Shown piece after piece: positions 45,790 to 54,032 of a DNA stretch of 64,000 nucleotides (positions are counted from its first letter, which is position 1; each line of letters begins with the position of its first letter). The notes under the pieces were generated by a model. The model was not told where the DNA came from, made no database searches, and saw nothing but the letters and a program-made list of their open reading frames with translations. The DNA comes from Candidatus Latescibacterota bacterium. GTDB lineage: Bacteria; Krumholzibacteriota; Krumholzibacteriia; LZORAL124-64-63. The stretch is from contig JAUSBL010000102.1 of the NCBI GenBank assembly GCA_030658975.1, forward strand, positions 1-64,000. Direction: 5' to 3'. Position numbers and translations under genes: made by a program.

Positions 45790-46272
45790 ATGAACGGGAA
45801 GATCGGCGCCGTGCTGGCGCTGTTGTTGCTGGCCGCGGCCGCCGCCGCGACTTCCCCCGCCGAGGAGCCGCCGGTGAAGTACAACGACCTGAACGAGGAC
45901 GAGCAGCGCGTCATCCTGCACAAGGGGACCGAGCGCCCCTTCAGCGGCGAGTACGAGGAGTTCTCGGGCCGGGGGACCTACCTCTGCCGGCGCTGCAACG
46001 CGCCCCTGTACCGCTCGGGCGACAAGTTCGACGCCGGCTGCGGCTGGCCCAGCTTCGACGACGAGATCGCAGGCGCGGTGCGGCGGCTGACCGACCGCGA
46101 CGGGCGCCGCACCGAGATCCTCTGCCGCAACTGCGGCGGCCACCTGGGCCACGTCTTCCTGGGCGAGAAGTTCACGCCCAAGGACACCCGCCACTGCGTG
46201 AACTCGATCTCGCTGGCCTTCGTGCCGGAGGGGACCGCCCTGCCCCCGGTGATCGTCCCCGCCGCCGAATAG
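45790..46272 (+). CDS. msrB: Exported peptide-methionine (R)-S-oxide reductase MsrB
   Basis: MsrB reduces Met-R-sulfoxide in proteins. This 160-residue protein begins with a signal peptide ([16 protein letters not shown]), indicating periplasmic repair. It holds the zinc site (Cys66, Cys69, Cys112 and Cys115), the WPSF motif at [34 protein letters not shown] with the catalytic Cys136, and a possible resolving Cys84. GGGAGGG five nt upstream fixes the ATG at 45790. It stands alone, ended by a strong hairpin. Confidence 0.95.
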   Translation: MNGKIGAVLALLLLAAAAAATSPAEEPPVKYNDLNEDEQRVILHKGTERPFSGEYEEFSGRGTYLCRRCNAPLYRSGDKFDAGCGWPSFDDEIAGAVRRLTDRDGRRTEILCRNCGGHLGHVFLGEKFTPKDTRHCVNSISLAFVPEGTALPPVIVPAAE

Positions 46273-46285
46273 CCCGGAACGAAGA

Positions 46286-46321
46286 AGCCCCGCCGCAGTC
46301 GTCCTTGACCGCGGCGGGGCT
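46286..46321. terminator. Bidirectional terminator hairpin
   Basis: An 11-bp stem AGCCCCGCCGC / GCGGCGGGGCT with a 14-nt loop, between the convergent msrB and sortilin/BNR-type genes. Confidence 0.75.
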
Positions 46322-46338
46322 GTCTGGAAGGTAGCGGC

Positions 46339-49300
46339 TTACTTGTCAGCCCTCCACACCGGGCTCCGTCCCGGCGTCCACGGCGCACCCATGGCCTCCA
46401 GCATCTTCTCGAATCCGGCGAGGTCCGCGTCGATCGCGGCCAGGTCCGACTGCACCTGCGGGAACCGCTCGGCCACCGTGCGGTAGGTCTCGCGGTGGGT
46501 CCCGGTCGGCGCCGCCGAGGATTCCCAGCTCCCGTAGGCGACGCGCTCGATGCGCTCGGACAGCGACGGCGGCGTGGGCTCGTTGCGCGAGGCGATCGTG
46601 TCGTCGCCCTGCAGGATCACGCGCAGGTCCGCCAGCCTGGTCTCGATCGCGCGCAGCGCCGCGAGGTCGGCGTCGCTCGCCCCGGGTGTATTGAACAACG
46701 CCGGCTTGACGTGGTCAATACGTTCTTGCACTTCGTCGGCTTTTCCGATCACCCCCAGGACGGCCCGCTGCAGCTCCGCGACGTCGCGCTGGAAGCGCCG
46801 CAGCTCCGTCGGCTCCCGCGCCGCGATGGTCGCCAGGGAGAGCGGCTTGACCGTGAAGCGCTGCGGCGCCGCCAGCGGCGTCACCGCGTCTTCCACCCGG
46901 CGCATCAGCTGCGCGACGTACTGGCCGGGCGCCACCAGGGGGCCGCCGTCCTCGCTCACCTCCTTGCCGGAAGGCCGCAGCGAGGGATCGCGCAGGTCCC
47001 AGGACACGCGCTGCAGGCCGGTCTTGTTGGCCACGGCGACGCGGCGCACCACGCGGCCCTCGAGGTCGCTGATCGCCAGGAAGTAGCCCGGAGCGTCCTC
47101 GCGATCCTCGGCGCGCAGCTCGTCCCAGCTCGGGTAGTGCACCGGCTCCTTCTTCTCCAGCAGGGCCTTCTCCCGCTCGTGGCGCTGCGCGCGGCGGTCG
47201 GACAGCTTCTCCTTGAGGTGCAGCGTGAACACGGCGCCGAACGGCGGGTTGTCGGCCCGGTAGAAGCTGTCGCCCTGGCTGGCCTTGCCCCGGTCGCCGA
47301 GCGGCGAGGCCTCGTTGTAGAGCAGAGCGTCCTTGACCGGGAACAGCAGGGCCGGCCCATTCTCCAGGCCGGCGCGGGTCACCGCGCGCAGCGGCGAGTA
47401 GTCGTCCAGGACGTAGATGCCGCGGCCGAAGGTGCCGACGACCAGGTCGTTCTCGCGCCGCTGGATCTCGATGTCCCGCACGGAGATGACCGGGAAGCCG
47501 CCCTTGAGGCGCACCCAGCGGCCGCCGCCGTCCAGCGTGAAGTAGACGCCGAACTCGGTGCCGCAGAACAGCAGGTCGGGGTTCACGTGGTCCTGGACGA
47601 AGCAGTGGACGGTGCCGCGCTCGGGCAGGTCGCCGGCGATGCTGCGCCAGGACTTGCCGTAGTCGTCGCTGCGCAGCAGGTAGGGCTTGAAGTCGCCCTG
47701 CTTGTGGTTGTCGAGGCAGACGAAGACGGTCGCCTCGCGGTGGCGGTCGGCGTCCAGGTCCTCGACGAAGGCCCGCGCGGGCGCCCCCGCGAAGCCGTCG
47801 CGCGCCTGCCAGGTGCGGCCGCCGTCGAGGGTGACCTGGACCAGGCCGTCGTCGGTCCCGGCGTAGAGCAGGTCTTTGCGCAGGATCGACTCGTCCAGGG
47901 AGACCAGGCTGCCGTAGAACGAGGTGCTGCGGTTCTTGGCCACGGCGTCGACGCTCCACAGCCGGCCCATCACCTCGAGGCGGTTGCGGTCGATCCCGCG
48001 GGAGAGGTCCCCGCTGATCTCCGTCCAGCTTTCGCCGCGGTCGTCGCTGCGCAGCAGCTTCTGGCAGCCGAAGTAGAGCCGCTCGTGGTCGTGGGGGCTG
48101 ATCAGCAGCGGCGAGTTCCAGTTGAAGCGGTAGGCCGGCTCGCCCCAGGCGGGCTGGGGCTGGATGTCCAGGCTCTCGCCGCTGCGCCGGTCGAAGCGGG
48201 CCAGGCCGCCGTGCTGGTACTGGCTGTAGACGATGGCCGGGTCGGTCGGGTCGATCTGCGGTTCGAATCCGTCGCCGCCCTGGGTCACGAACCAGTCGCT
48301 GTTGCGCAGGCCGTGGTTGTTGTTGGTGCGGACGGGGCCGCCCAGCGTGTTGTTGTCCTGGGTCCCGCCGTAGACGTTGTAGAACGGCAGGGCCTGGTCG
48401 ACGGCCACCTTGTAGAACTGCGTGACCGGCAGGTTGGGTTTGTAGTCCCAGTTCGCGCCGCGGTCCCAGGTCTCGTAGATGCCGCCGTCGCAGCCGATCA
48501 GCAGGTGGTCGACGTCGTCCGGATCGATCCACAGGGCGTGGTCGTCGACGTGCTTGGACTCGATCGGCACGCGCCGCCAGGTGGCGCCGCCGTCCTCGGT
48601 CACCTGGAAATAGGTGTCCATCGAGTACACCCGCTCGGCGGCGTGCGGGTCGGCGAAGATCTCCTGGTAGTACTGCGGGCTGGTGGAGACGTAGTCGCTC
48701 ATCTTGCGCCAGTTCTCGCCGGCGTCGTCGCTGCGGTAGAAGCCGCCCTCCTGGGCAGCCTCCACGATGGCGAAGACCAGGTCGGGCCGGGCCGGCGCCA
48801 CGGCGATGCCGATGCGGCCGAGGTCGCCCTCGGGCAGCCCGCGCGTCAGCTTGCGCCAGGTCTTGCCGCCGTCGACGCTCTTGTGGATCGCCGACTCGGG
48901 GCCGCCGTCCAGCAGCACCCAGACGTGCCGGCGGCGCTGGTAGCTGACGGCGTACATCACGTCGGGATCGCGCGGGTCCAGGCGCAGCTCGCTGACGCCC
49001 GTGTCGGGCGAGATGTCCAGGATCTTCTGCCAGGTGGCCCCGCCGTCGGCCGTGCGGTAGAGACCCCGGTCGCCGCCGGACCGCCAGAGCGGGCCCTGGG
49101 CGGCGACGTAGACCACGTCGGAGTCGCGCGGGTCCACGACGATCATGCCGATGTGCTCGGACTCCTTCAGACCGGTGTTCGTCCAGTTCCGGCCGCCGTC
49201 GAGCGACTTGTAGACGCCGTCGCCGTAGGCGACGCTGCGCTGGCTGTTGTTCTCGCCGGTGCCCACCCAGACGACCTTCGGGTCGCGCGGGTCGAGGGTC

Positions 49301-49614
49301 ACGCAACCGATCGAGAAGGAGCCCTCGCCGTCGAAGACGGGCTCGTAGGTGGTGCCGGCGTTGACCGTCTTCCAGACGCCGCCGCTGCTGACCGCCACGT
49401 AGTACTCGGCGGGGTCGGCGGGGTTGACGGCGAAATCGCCGATGCGCCCCGAGGACAGGGCCGGGCCCAGCAGGCGCAGCCCGAGCCCCGCGAAGGTCTC
49501 GGCGTTCAGCGGGTTCTTGTCCGCCGGCGCCTTCGCATCCTTGTCCTTCGCCGGCGCGGCGGAGGGCGCGGCGAGCAGCGTGAAGACGGCGAAGATCCAC
49601 AACGTTCGCTTCAT
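46339..49614 (-). CDS. Secreted sortilin (VPS10)/BNR-repeat beta-propeller protein
   Basis: The 1091-residue protein has a signal peptide (LWIFAVFTLLAAPSAAPA) and, from ~50 to ~780, many Asp-box/BNR-type repeats such as SLDGGRNWTN, TADGGATWQK, SVDGGKTWRK, SDDAGENWRK and SDDRGESWTE, which build a 10-bladed VPS10/sortilin-like or glycosyl-hydrolase-type propeller; sialidase active-site residues are not evident. Residues ~800-1091 are a helical C-terminal region with a PGYFLAISDLEGRVVRR-like beta unit. Such proteins are common in bacteria with FlgD-like tails, but this one lacks that domain. GGGAG precedes the ATG. Protein or glycan binding is inferred. Confidence 0.85.
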   Translation of the reverse strand: MKRTLWIFAVFTLLAAPSAAPAKDKDAKAPADKNPLNAETFAGLGLRLLGPALSSGRIGDFAVNPADPAEYYVAVSSGGVWKTVNAGTTYEPVFDGEGSFSIGCVTLDPRDPKVVWVGTGENNSQRSVAYGDGVYKSLDGGRNWTNTGLKESEHIGMIVVDPRDSDVVYVAAQGPLWRSGGDRGLYRTADGGATWQKILDISPDTGVSELRLDPRDPDVMYAVSYQRRRHVWVLLDGGPESAIHKSVDGGKTWRKLTRGLPEGDLGRIGIAVAPARPDLVFAIVEAAQEGGFYRSDDAGENWRKMSDYVSTSPQYYQEIFADPHAAERVYSMDTYFQVTEDGGATWRRVPIESKHVDDHALWIDPDDVDHLLIGCDGGIYETWDRGANWDYKPNLPVTQFYKVAVDQALPFYNVYGGTQDNNTLGGPVRTNNNHGLRNSDWFVTQGGDGFEPQIDPTDPAIVYSQYQHGGLARFDRRSGESLDIQPQPAWGEPAYRFNWNSPLLISPHDHERLYFGCQKLLRSDDRGESWTEISGDLSRGIDRNRLEVMGRLWSVDAVAKNRSTSFYGSLVSLDESILRKDLLYAGTDDGLVQVTLDGGRTWQARDGFAGAPARAFVEDLDADRHREATVFVCLDNHKQGDFKPYLLRSDDYGKSWRSIAGDLPERGTVHCFVQDHVNPDLLFCGTEFGVYFTLDGGGRWVRLKGGFPVISVRDIEIQRRENDLVVGTFGRGIYVLDDYSPLRAVTRAGLENGPALLFPVKDALLYNEASPLGDRGKASQGDSFYRADNPPFGAVFTLHLKEKLSDRRAQRHEREKALLEKKEPVHYPSWDELRAEDREDAPGYFLAISDLEGRVVRRVAVANKTGLQRVSWDLRDPSLRPSGKEVSEDGGPLVAPGQYVAQLMRRVEDAVTPLAAPQRFTVKPLSLATIAAREPTELRRFQRDVAELQRAVLGVIGKADEVQERIDHVKPALFNTPGASDADLAALRAIETRLADLRVILQGDDTIASRNEPTPPSLSERIERVAYGSWESSAAPTGTHRETYRTVAERFPQVQSDLAAIDADLAGFEKMLEAMGAPWTPGRSPVWRADK

Positions 49615-49730
49615 GGTGTTCTCCCGGATCGGCGTGGGGCGGGACGGGCGCCGGCGCCGTCCCCCACGGGGAACGGCGCCGGGATCGAGAATGCGACAAC
49701 GGGAGGGGCGAGGCAACCGGGAATCGGCCG

Positions 49731-50552
49731 TCAGCCGCGGCGCAGCAGGGACTCCAGGAGCACCTGCAGCCCCAGCAGGAACCCGAACACGCAGACGATG
49801 GCCGCGCCGGTGGGCAGGTCCAGCACGTAGCTCAGCGCGGCGCCGAGCACCACCGCCGCGACGCCGACCGCCAGCGAGTAACCGAAGTGGCGGCGGTGGT
49901 CGGCGAACAGGCGCACGCTCATGACCGTGGGCACCACCAGCAGCGTGAACACCAGTAGCACGCCGGCGATCTGCACGCTGGAGGTCACGACCGTGCCCAG
50001 GATCAGGTAGAACACGAAATCCCAGCGCCGCAGCGGCAACCCCTCGCGTCGGGCCCCCTCGGCGTCGGCGGAGATCCGGTCCAGCGGCCCGCGCCACCGC
50101 CAGAGCAGGAAGCCCAGGACGGCGTAGAGGGCCGCGGTCTTCAGCAGGGTCGGCCAGGTGACCCAGAGGATCGCCCCGATCAGCAGGTGGTTGATCTCTT
50201 CCCCGCCGTGCGGCACCTGGGTCAGCACCAGGATCATCGCCGCGCTGCAGACGGCGTAGATGATCCCGATGTACGCCTCCTGCGGCACGCGCTCCGACTT
50301 GCCGCGCGTGCGCGAGATCAGCAGGGCGCCCAGGAAGGTGCTGCCCAGGGCCACGGCGTACGTGCCGTCGGTGCCGATCTCCCCGCCCAGCAGCAGGGAG
50401 ATCGCCACCCCGAAGGCGGCGACCTGGGCCAGGGCGATGTCGACGAAGATCACGCCGCGCCGCACCACGTGGTGGCCGAGGTGGGAGTGCATCGCCACCA
50501 GCACCAGCGCCATCACGACCGGCGCCGCCATCATCTCCAGGAAGCCGCCCAT
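49731..50552 (-). CDS. znuB: ABC-3 family metal permease (zinc/manganese type)
   Basis: A 273-residue membrane protein with about eight helices and the ABC-3 pattern: VVRRGVIFVDIALAQVAAFGVAISLLLGG, the helix pair with ISRTRGKSERVPQEAYIGIIYAV, and the cytoplasmic-loop region with AYIGIIYAVCSAAMILVL. It is the membrane channel of a zinc- or manganese-type uptake transporter. I prefer the ATG at 50552, five nt after AAGGAG, over the GTG at 50558 which overlaps the binding-protein stop. Its ATPase partner is not found in the window. Confidence 0.85.
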   Translation of the reverse strand: MGGFLEMMAAPVVMALVLVAMHSHLGHHVVRRGVIFVDIALAQVAAFGVAISLLLGGEIGTDGTYAVALGSTFLGALLISRTRGKSERVPQEAYIGIIYAVCSAAMILVLTQVPHGGEEINHLLIGAILWVTWPTLLKTAALYAVLGFLLWRWRGPLDRISADAEGARREGLPLRRWDFVFYLILGTVVTSSVQIAGVLLVFTLLVVPTVMSVRLFADHRRHFGYSLAVGVAAVVLGAALSYVLDLPTGAAIVCVFGFLLGLQVLLESLLRRG

Positions 50553-50554
50553 GC

Positions 50555-51505
50555 TCACTCCTTGCCGGGCGCCGCGGCCGCATCGGCCAGGCGCTGGGTC
50601 ACGACGTCCAGGAACGCGAGGTAGTCGTCGGTGCCCGGCTCGGCGCCCGCGTGCCCCGGCAGGACCGCCAGGGACGCGTTTGCGCGGCCGGCGATCTCGC
50701 GCACCACGTCGAGATGATCCCAGCTCGCGGCCACGATCACGACATCGCCCAGCGCGCGGGACTTCTCCACCATGTCCTGCACGTGCCGCGGCGAGGCCGC
50801 GATGCCGGGCCGGTGCTCGATCTCGCCGATCGCGTCCAGGCCGAGCCAGTCGCAGAGGTAGTTCCAGTGCTGGTGGTTCAGCAGGACGTGGCGGTGCCGC
50901 AGGGCGGCGGTCCGCTCCCGCCAGACCGGCAGGCGCTCCCTCAACTGCGCCGCGTAGGCCTCGGCCCGGTCACGGTACGCCGCCGCGTGCGGCGGGTCCA
51001 GCTCCCCGAACCGGCGGCCGACGAGCTGCACGACGGCGATCATCCGGCGCGGGTCGACGGTGTAGTGCGGGTTGCCCTGCGGGTGGATGTCCCCCAGGCC
51101 GCGGTCGACGGCGCCGGACGGGACGTCCAGGACGTTGTCGAGGGCCGCGGAACAGTCGATCATCCCGGGCGCGCCGGCGCGCACCCGCGGGTTGCGGGCC
51201 TTCTCCAGCAGCGGCGGCAGCCAGCCGATCTCCAGTTCGAGACCGTTGAACAGCAGCGCGTCGGCCTGGGCCAGCTTGCGCGACAGCGAGGGCTTGGCGG
51301 GCAGGTAGTGCGGGTCCATGCCGCCGGGACAGAGGACCGTCACCTCGACGTCCGGCCCGCCCACGGCCCGGGCCGCGCAGCCGAGGTCCGAGAGCGTGAC
51401 CGCCACGCGCAGCGGGTCGTCCGCTGCGGCAGTGCTCTGGGGCGAGGCGAGGAAGGCGAGGCAGGCGGCCAGGGCGGCCGCGGCGATCCGGTTCGGGATC
51501 TTCAT
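50555..51505 (-). CDS. znuA: Periplasmic metal-binding protein (ZnuA-like)
   Basis: This 316-residue protein has a signal peptide (AAAALAACLAFLASPQSTAAA) and the cluster A-I fold of metal-binding lipoproteins. Candidate ligands are the His in MDPHYLPAKPS, the His in NPHYTVDPRR and the His pair in LLNHQHWNYL, with an Asp in the last lobe. There is no His-rich loop of the kind seen in many ZnuA. The stop overlaps the permease region, and the outer-membrane protein gene lies upstream, so metal enters by the OMP, is bound here and passes to the permease. Zinc is most likely. Confidence 0.85.
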   Translation of the reverse strand: MKIPNRIAAAALAACLAFLASPQSTAAADDPLRVAVTLSDLGCAARAVGGPDVEVTVLCPGGMDPHYLPAKPSLSRKLAQADALLFNGLELEIGWLPPLLEKARNPRVRAGAPGMIDCSAALDNVLDVPSGAVDRGLGDIHPQGNPHYTVDPRRMIAVVQLVGRRFGELDPPHAAAYRDRAEAYAAQLRERLPVWRERTAALRHRHVLLNHQHWNYLCDWLGLDAIGEIEHRPGIAASPRHVQDMVEKSRALGDVVIVAASWDHLDVVREIAGRANASLAVLPGHAGAEPGTDDYLAFLDVVTQRLADAAAAPGKE

Positions 51506-51514
51506 GACGGCCTC

Positions 51515-52672
51515 CTAGTAGAGATGGGCCGGGTGCGACCCGATGGTGAAGTTCCACTGCAGCGAGAAGCGCAGGTCGTCGGCGTCGCCGCCGTCTTCGT
51601 CGAGCTGCGAGATCTCGGCGCGCAGCGCGCTGTACTCGCTCGGGGCGAAGGTCAGGTTGGCCCGGTACTCGTTCCAGGTGGCCAGCGTCTCGACCTCCTC
51701 GCCGCCGACGTCCACGTGCCCGGTGACGTCCGCGGCCTGCCCGACGCCGAATCCCGCCCACCAGTTGCGGTGCACGCGGGCCTGCAGGTGGGAGTACCAG
51801 CCCAGCGGGTCGCCCTCGGCGTGTTCCGGATCGGGCAGGATCAGCTCGCTGGTCCAGACCACGGCCGGGCCGTGGGAACGCGCGCCGCTGATCCACTTGT
51901 AGGTCAGGTCGACGCCGTAGACGCCCAGGCCGCCGGCCGGCTCGTCCTCGTGGTGCGCGCCCGGTCCTTGCAGCAGCGAGCCGCCCAGCTCAAGCGTGGC
52001 GGTCGTCGCCACGTCCCAGGTCTGCGTCCAGCGCGCGCCCCAGGCCAGGTCGCGGTCGTGGGCGTCGAAGATCCCGGCGTCGCCGTTGACGGCGTAGGCC
52101 GCGAACTCCGAGTACCAGGGCAGCGGCACCGTCGCCTCGGCCCGCGCGCCGACCTCGGCGAGACCGTGGCCGCCCAGGAACGAGCGCACGGCGACCGGCG
52201 CCCGCACGAAGGCGAACTGGTGGGTGTGCAGGGGGACGTGCTTGCCGAAGGGCAGGTAGTCCTTGCCCAGGACCAGGCCCAGCCCCGCCGGCAGTCCGCG
52301 CGCGCGGATGCGCGCCACCTCGATGTCGGTGGCGAAGGCGGCCTCGCCGTGGGCGTCGGCCTCCTGCTCGCCGTGGTCGTGGCCGATCTCCTGGTGGTAG
52401 GCGACGACCAGGTCCGCGGTCCAGAAAGGGTCGACCACCGAGGTGAGCTGCATCTCGGCCTCCTGCAGGCCGATGCGGTTGGCGTCGTGGCCGTCGTCGT
52501 CGGCCGAGGTCTCGCCCAGGAACAGGGCGTTGACGCTGATGGCGGGGTTCATCAGGCTGGAGATGCCGGTGACCGTGCTGGCGGAAGCGGCCGGTTCGGC
52601 GGCCGCGGCGGCGCCGCCGGGCGCCAGAATCGCCGAGGCGGCAAAGACTGCCGCGGGAATGCGGATGTTCAT
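51515..52672 (-). CDS. Outer-membrane beta-barrel protein of the metal-uptake operon
   Basis: This 385-residue protein has a signal peptide (IPAAVFAASAILAPGGAAAAA) and then a long sequence of amphipathic beta-strands (NRIGLQEAEMQLTSVVDPFWTADLVVAYH, FAAYAVNGDAGIFD, LRAEISQLDED) ending in aromatic-rich strands, as in porin-like barrels. A loop rich in His and acid residues (QEIGHDHGEQEADAHGE) is well suited to collecting metal outside. The ATG at 52672 is used since AGGAG lies seven nt before it; the ATG six bases upstream is too near. It is between znuA-like and the His/Cys-rich gene in the same direction. Confidence 0.72.
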   Translation of the reverse strand: MNIRIPAAVFAASAILAPGGAAAAAEPAASASTVTGISSLMNPAISVNALFLGETSADDDGHDANRIGLQEAEMQLTSVVDPFWTADLVVAYHQEIGHDHGEQEADAHGEAAFATDIEVARIRARGLPAGLGLVLGKDYLPFGKHVPLHTHQFAFVRAPVAVRSFLGGHGLAEVGARAEATVPLPWYSEFAAYAVNGDAGIFDAHDRDLAWGARWTQTWDVATTATLELGGSLLQGPGAHHEDEPAGGLGVYGVDLTYKWISGARSHGPAVVWTSELILPDPEHAEGDPLGWYSHLQARVHRNWWAGFGVGQAADVTGHVDVGGEEVETLATWNEYRANLTFAPSEYSALRAEISQLDEDGGDADDLRFSLQWNFTIGSHPAHLY

Positions 52673-52773
52673 GATCATTCTCCTGTGTTTCCGGGCGCGC
52701 TCGGGAAACCGCGGACAGCGGTCGCCGGGCGCGCCGAACCTGGATCTTCACGGACTGCGGAGCGTCGCGGTGA

Positions 52774-53094
52774 TCAGGCGCAAACGGGAGGGGCGCGCGC
52801 CTCGCGCACGGGCAGGATCAGCAGGCCCAGCGCACGCACTTCGGCGGTCGGAACCCGCGCGATGGCGGCTGCACCGGCCCGGGGCGCCTCGAAGGCGCCT
52901 TCGGCGAGCGTACCGGTGTGGAAGACGATGCAGACCGCCGCGGGGTGCCCGTCGTGGGCATGGCAGGGAGCCGCGTGGTCGTAATGGTGCTTGAGGTGCG
53001 AGGCCTGGAACGCGCCGAGGCTCGCCAGCAGGAGCAGGGCCGTCAGGGGCCTGAATGCGGGAACACGGGACGCCTGTGTCGCAGGACGGAACAT
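52774..53094 (-). CDS. Small His/Cys-rich exported protein at head of the metal-uptake operon
   Basis: A 106-residue protein with a hydrophobic N-terminus (LTALLLLASLGAFQA) and then HLKHHYDHAAPCHAHDGHPA in which seven His and one Cys crowd, with a further Cys and His soon after; this can hardly be other than a metal site. The style resembles small periplasmic metal chaperones (DUF2946/CzcI-like). No Shine-Dalgarno precedes the ATG; a TTGCGT-17-TATCCT promoter ends just 6 nt upstream, so the transcript is probably leaderless. It is the first gene of the run leading to the barrel, znuA-like and znuB-like genes. It is divergent from lepB. Confidence 0.6.
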   Translation of the reverse strand: MFRPATQASRVPAFRPLTALLLLASLGAFQASHLKHHYDHAAPCHAHDGHPAAVCIVFHTGTLAEGAFEAPRAGAAAIARVPTAEVRALGLLILPVREARAPPVCA

Positions 53095-53100
53095 GCGCGC

Positions 53101-53129
53101 AGGATACGACCGTGCGGCCGGCAACGCAA
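53101..53129 (-). promoter_or_regulatory. Putative leaderless promoter of the metal-uptake operon
   Basis: On the minus strand TTGCGT (complement of 53124-53129), 17 bp and TATCCT (complement of 53101-53106), then 6 nt to the start codon at 53094. No clear Zur-type palindrome is seen within it. Confidence 0.5.
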
Positions 53130-53211
53130 CCGGGCGGGAACCGCCGCCCCTGCGGGAGCGTATATGCCGAGATCCCGGCCGACGTGCACCGCTCCCCTCC
53201 GGAGGCCCGCC

Positions 53212-53901
53212 ATGACGCCGACCACCCCCCTCGCCCGCCGCCTGCGCTCCTGGCTCCCCCTGCTGGTGGTCGTGGCGGGCGTGCTGAGCTTCCGATCCGC
53301 CGTCGCCAACTGGTACGACGTGCCGACGGGCTCGATGCAGCCCACGATCTACGAGGGCGACCGCATCCTGGTGGACCGCACCGCCTATTCGCTGCGCATC
53401 CCGCTGCTGGGCTGCGAGCTGGCGCGGACCGGCGAACCGCGGCGCGGCGACATCGTCGTGCTGACCTCGCCCCACGACGGCACCCGCCTGGTCAAGCGCG
53501 TGGTCGGCCTGCCCGGAGACACGGTGGCGATGCGCGCCGGCGAACTGCTGATCGACGGACGCCCACTCGCCTGCGAGCCGGCCGGTGCGGATCTGCGCTG
53601 GGCGCTCCCGCCCGACGACGAAGACCGTCACGAGCTGCTGACCGAGGATCTCGGCGGCCGCCGCCACGCGGTGATGCGGTCCCCGGACGCCCGCGCGCTG
53701 CGGGACTTCGGCCCGGTCGCGGTGCCGGCCGATTCCTACCTGGTCATGGGCGACAACCGCGACCACAGCTTCGATTCGCGTTACTTCGGATTCGTGGGCC
53801 GCGACGCGCTGCAGGGCCGGGCCCTGGCCGTCGTGGCCTCGGTCGACCGGGACCGCGGGTGGCGCCCCAGGCTGGGCCGCTTCTTCACCCGCCTCGACTA
53901 G
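53212..53901 (+). CDS. lepB: Signal peptidase I
   Basis: LepB cleaves signal peptides of exported proteins. The 229-residue protein has one N-terminal membrane helix (LPLLVVVAGVLSF), box B VPTGSMQPT with the nucleophile Ser41, box D RLVKRVVGLPGD with the general base Lys95, and box E MGDNRDHSFDSRYFG. GGAGG 6-7 nt upstream fixes the ATG. It is transcribed alone, opposite the metal-uptake operon. Confidence 0.95.
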   Translation: MTPTTPLARRLRSWLPLLVVVAGVLSFRSAVANWYDVPTGSMQPTIYEGDRILVDRTAYSLRIPLLGCELARTGEPRRGDIVVLTSPHDGTRLVKRVVGLPGDTVAMRAGELLIDGRPLACEPAGADLRWALPPDDEDRHELLTEDLGGRRHAVMRSPDARALRDFGPVAVPADSYLVMGDNRDHSFDSRYFGFVGRDALQGRALAVVASVDRDRGWRPRLGRFFTRLD

Positions 53902-53977
53902 ATCCCGTCGACCATATCCCGGCCGGATGGTGGTTGCTCCCGGAGCGGCCGCCTGCCCCCCCGGCCGGCCCAAAGCG

Positions 53978-54007
53978 GAAGGCCGCCCCGATCGCAGGGC
54001 GGCCTTC
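53978..54007. terminator. Bidirectional terminator hairpin
   Basis: An 11-bp perfect stem GAAGGCCGCCC / GGGCGGCCTTC with an 8-nt loop between the convergent lepB and ammonia-lyase genes. Confidence 0.8.
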
Positions 54008-54032
54008 GCTTCTGTCATCGGCAGTGCGGTGG

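Noticed and set aside
46495-49830. Long plus-strand open frame opposite the sortilin/BNR gene
   Set aside because: It is an antisense frame kept open by GC-rich third positions; the product is Ala/Val/Asp-rich low complexity, while the minus-strand frame has clear signal peptide and propeller repeats.
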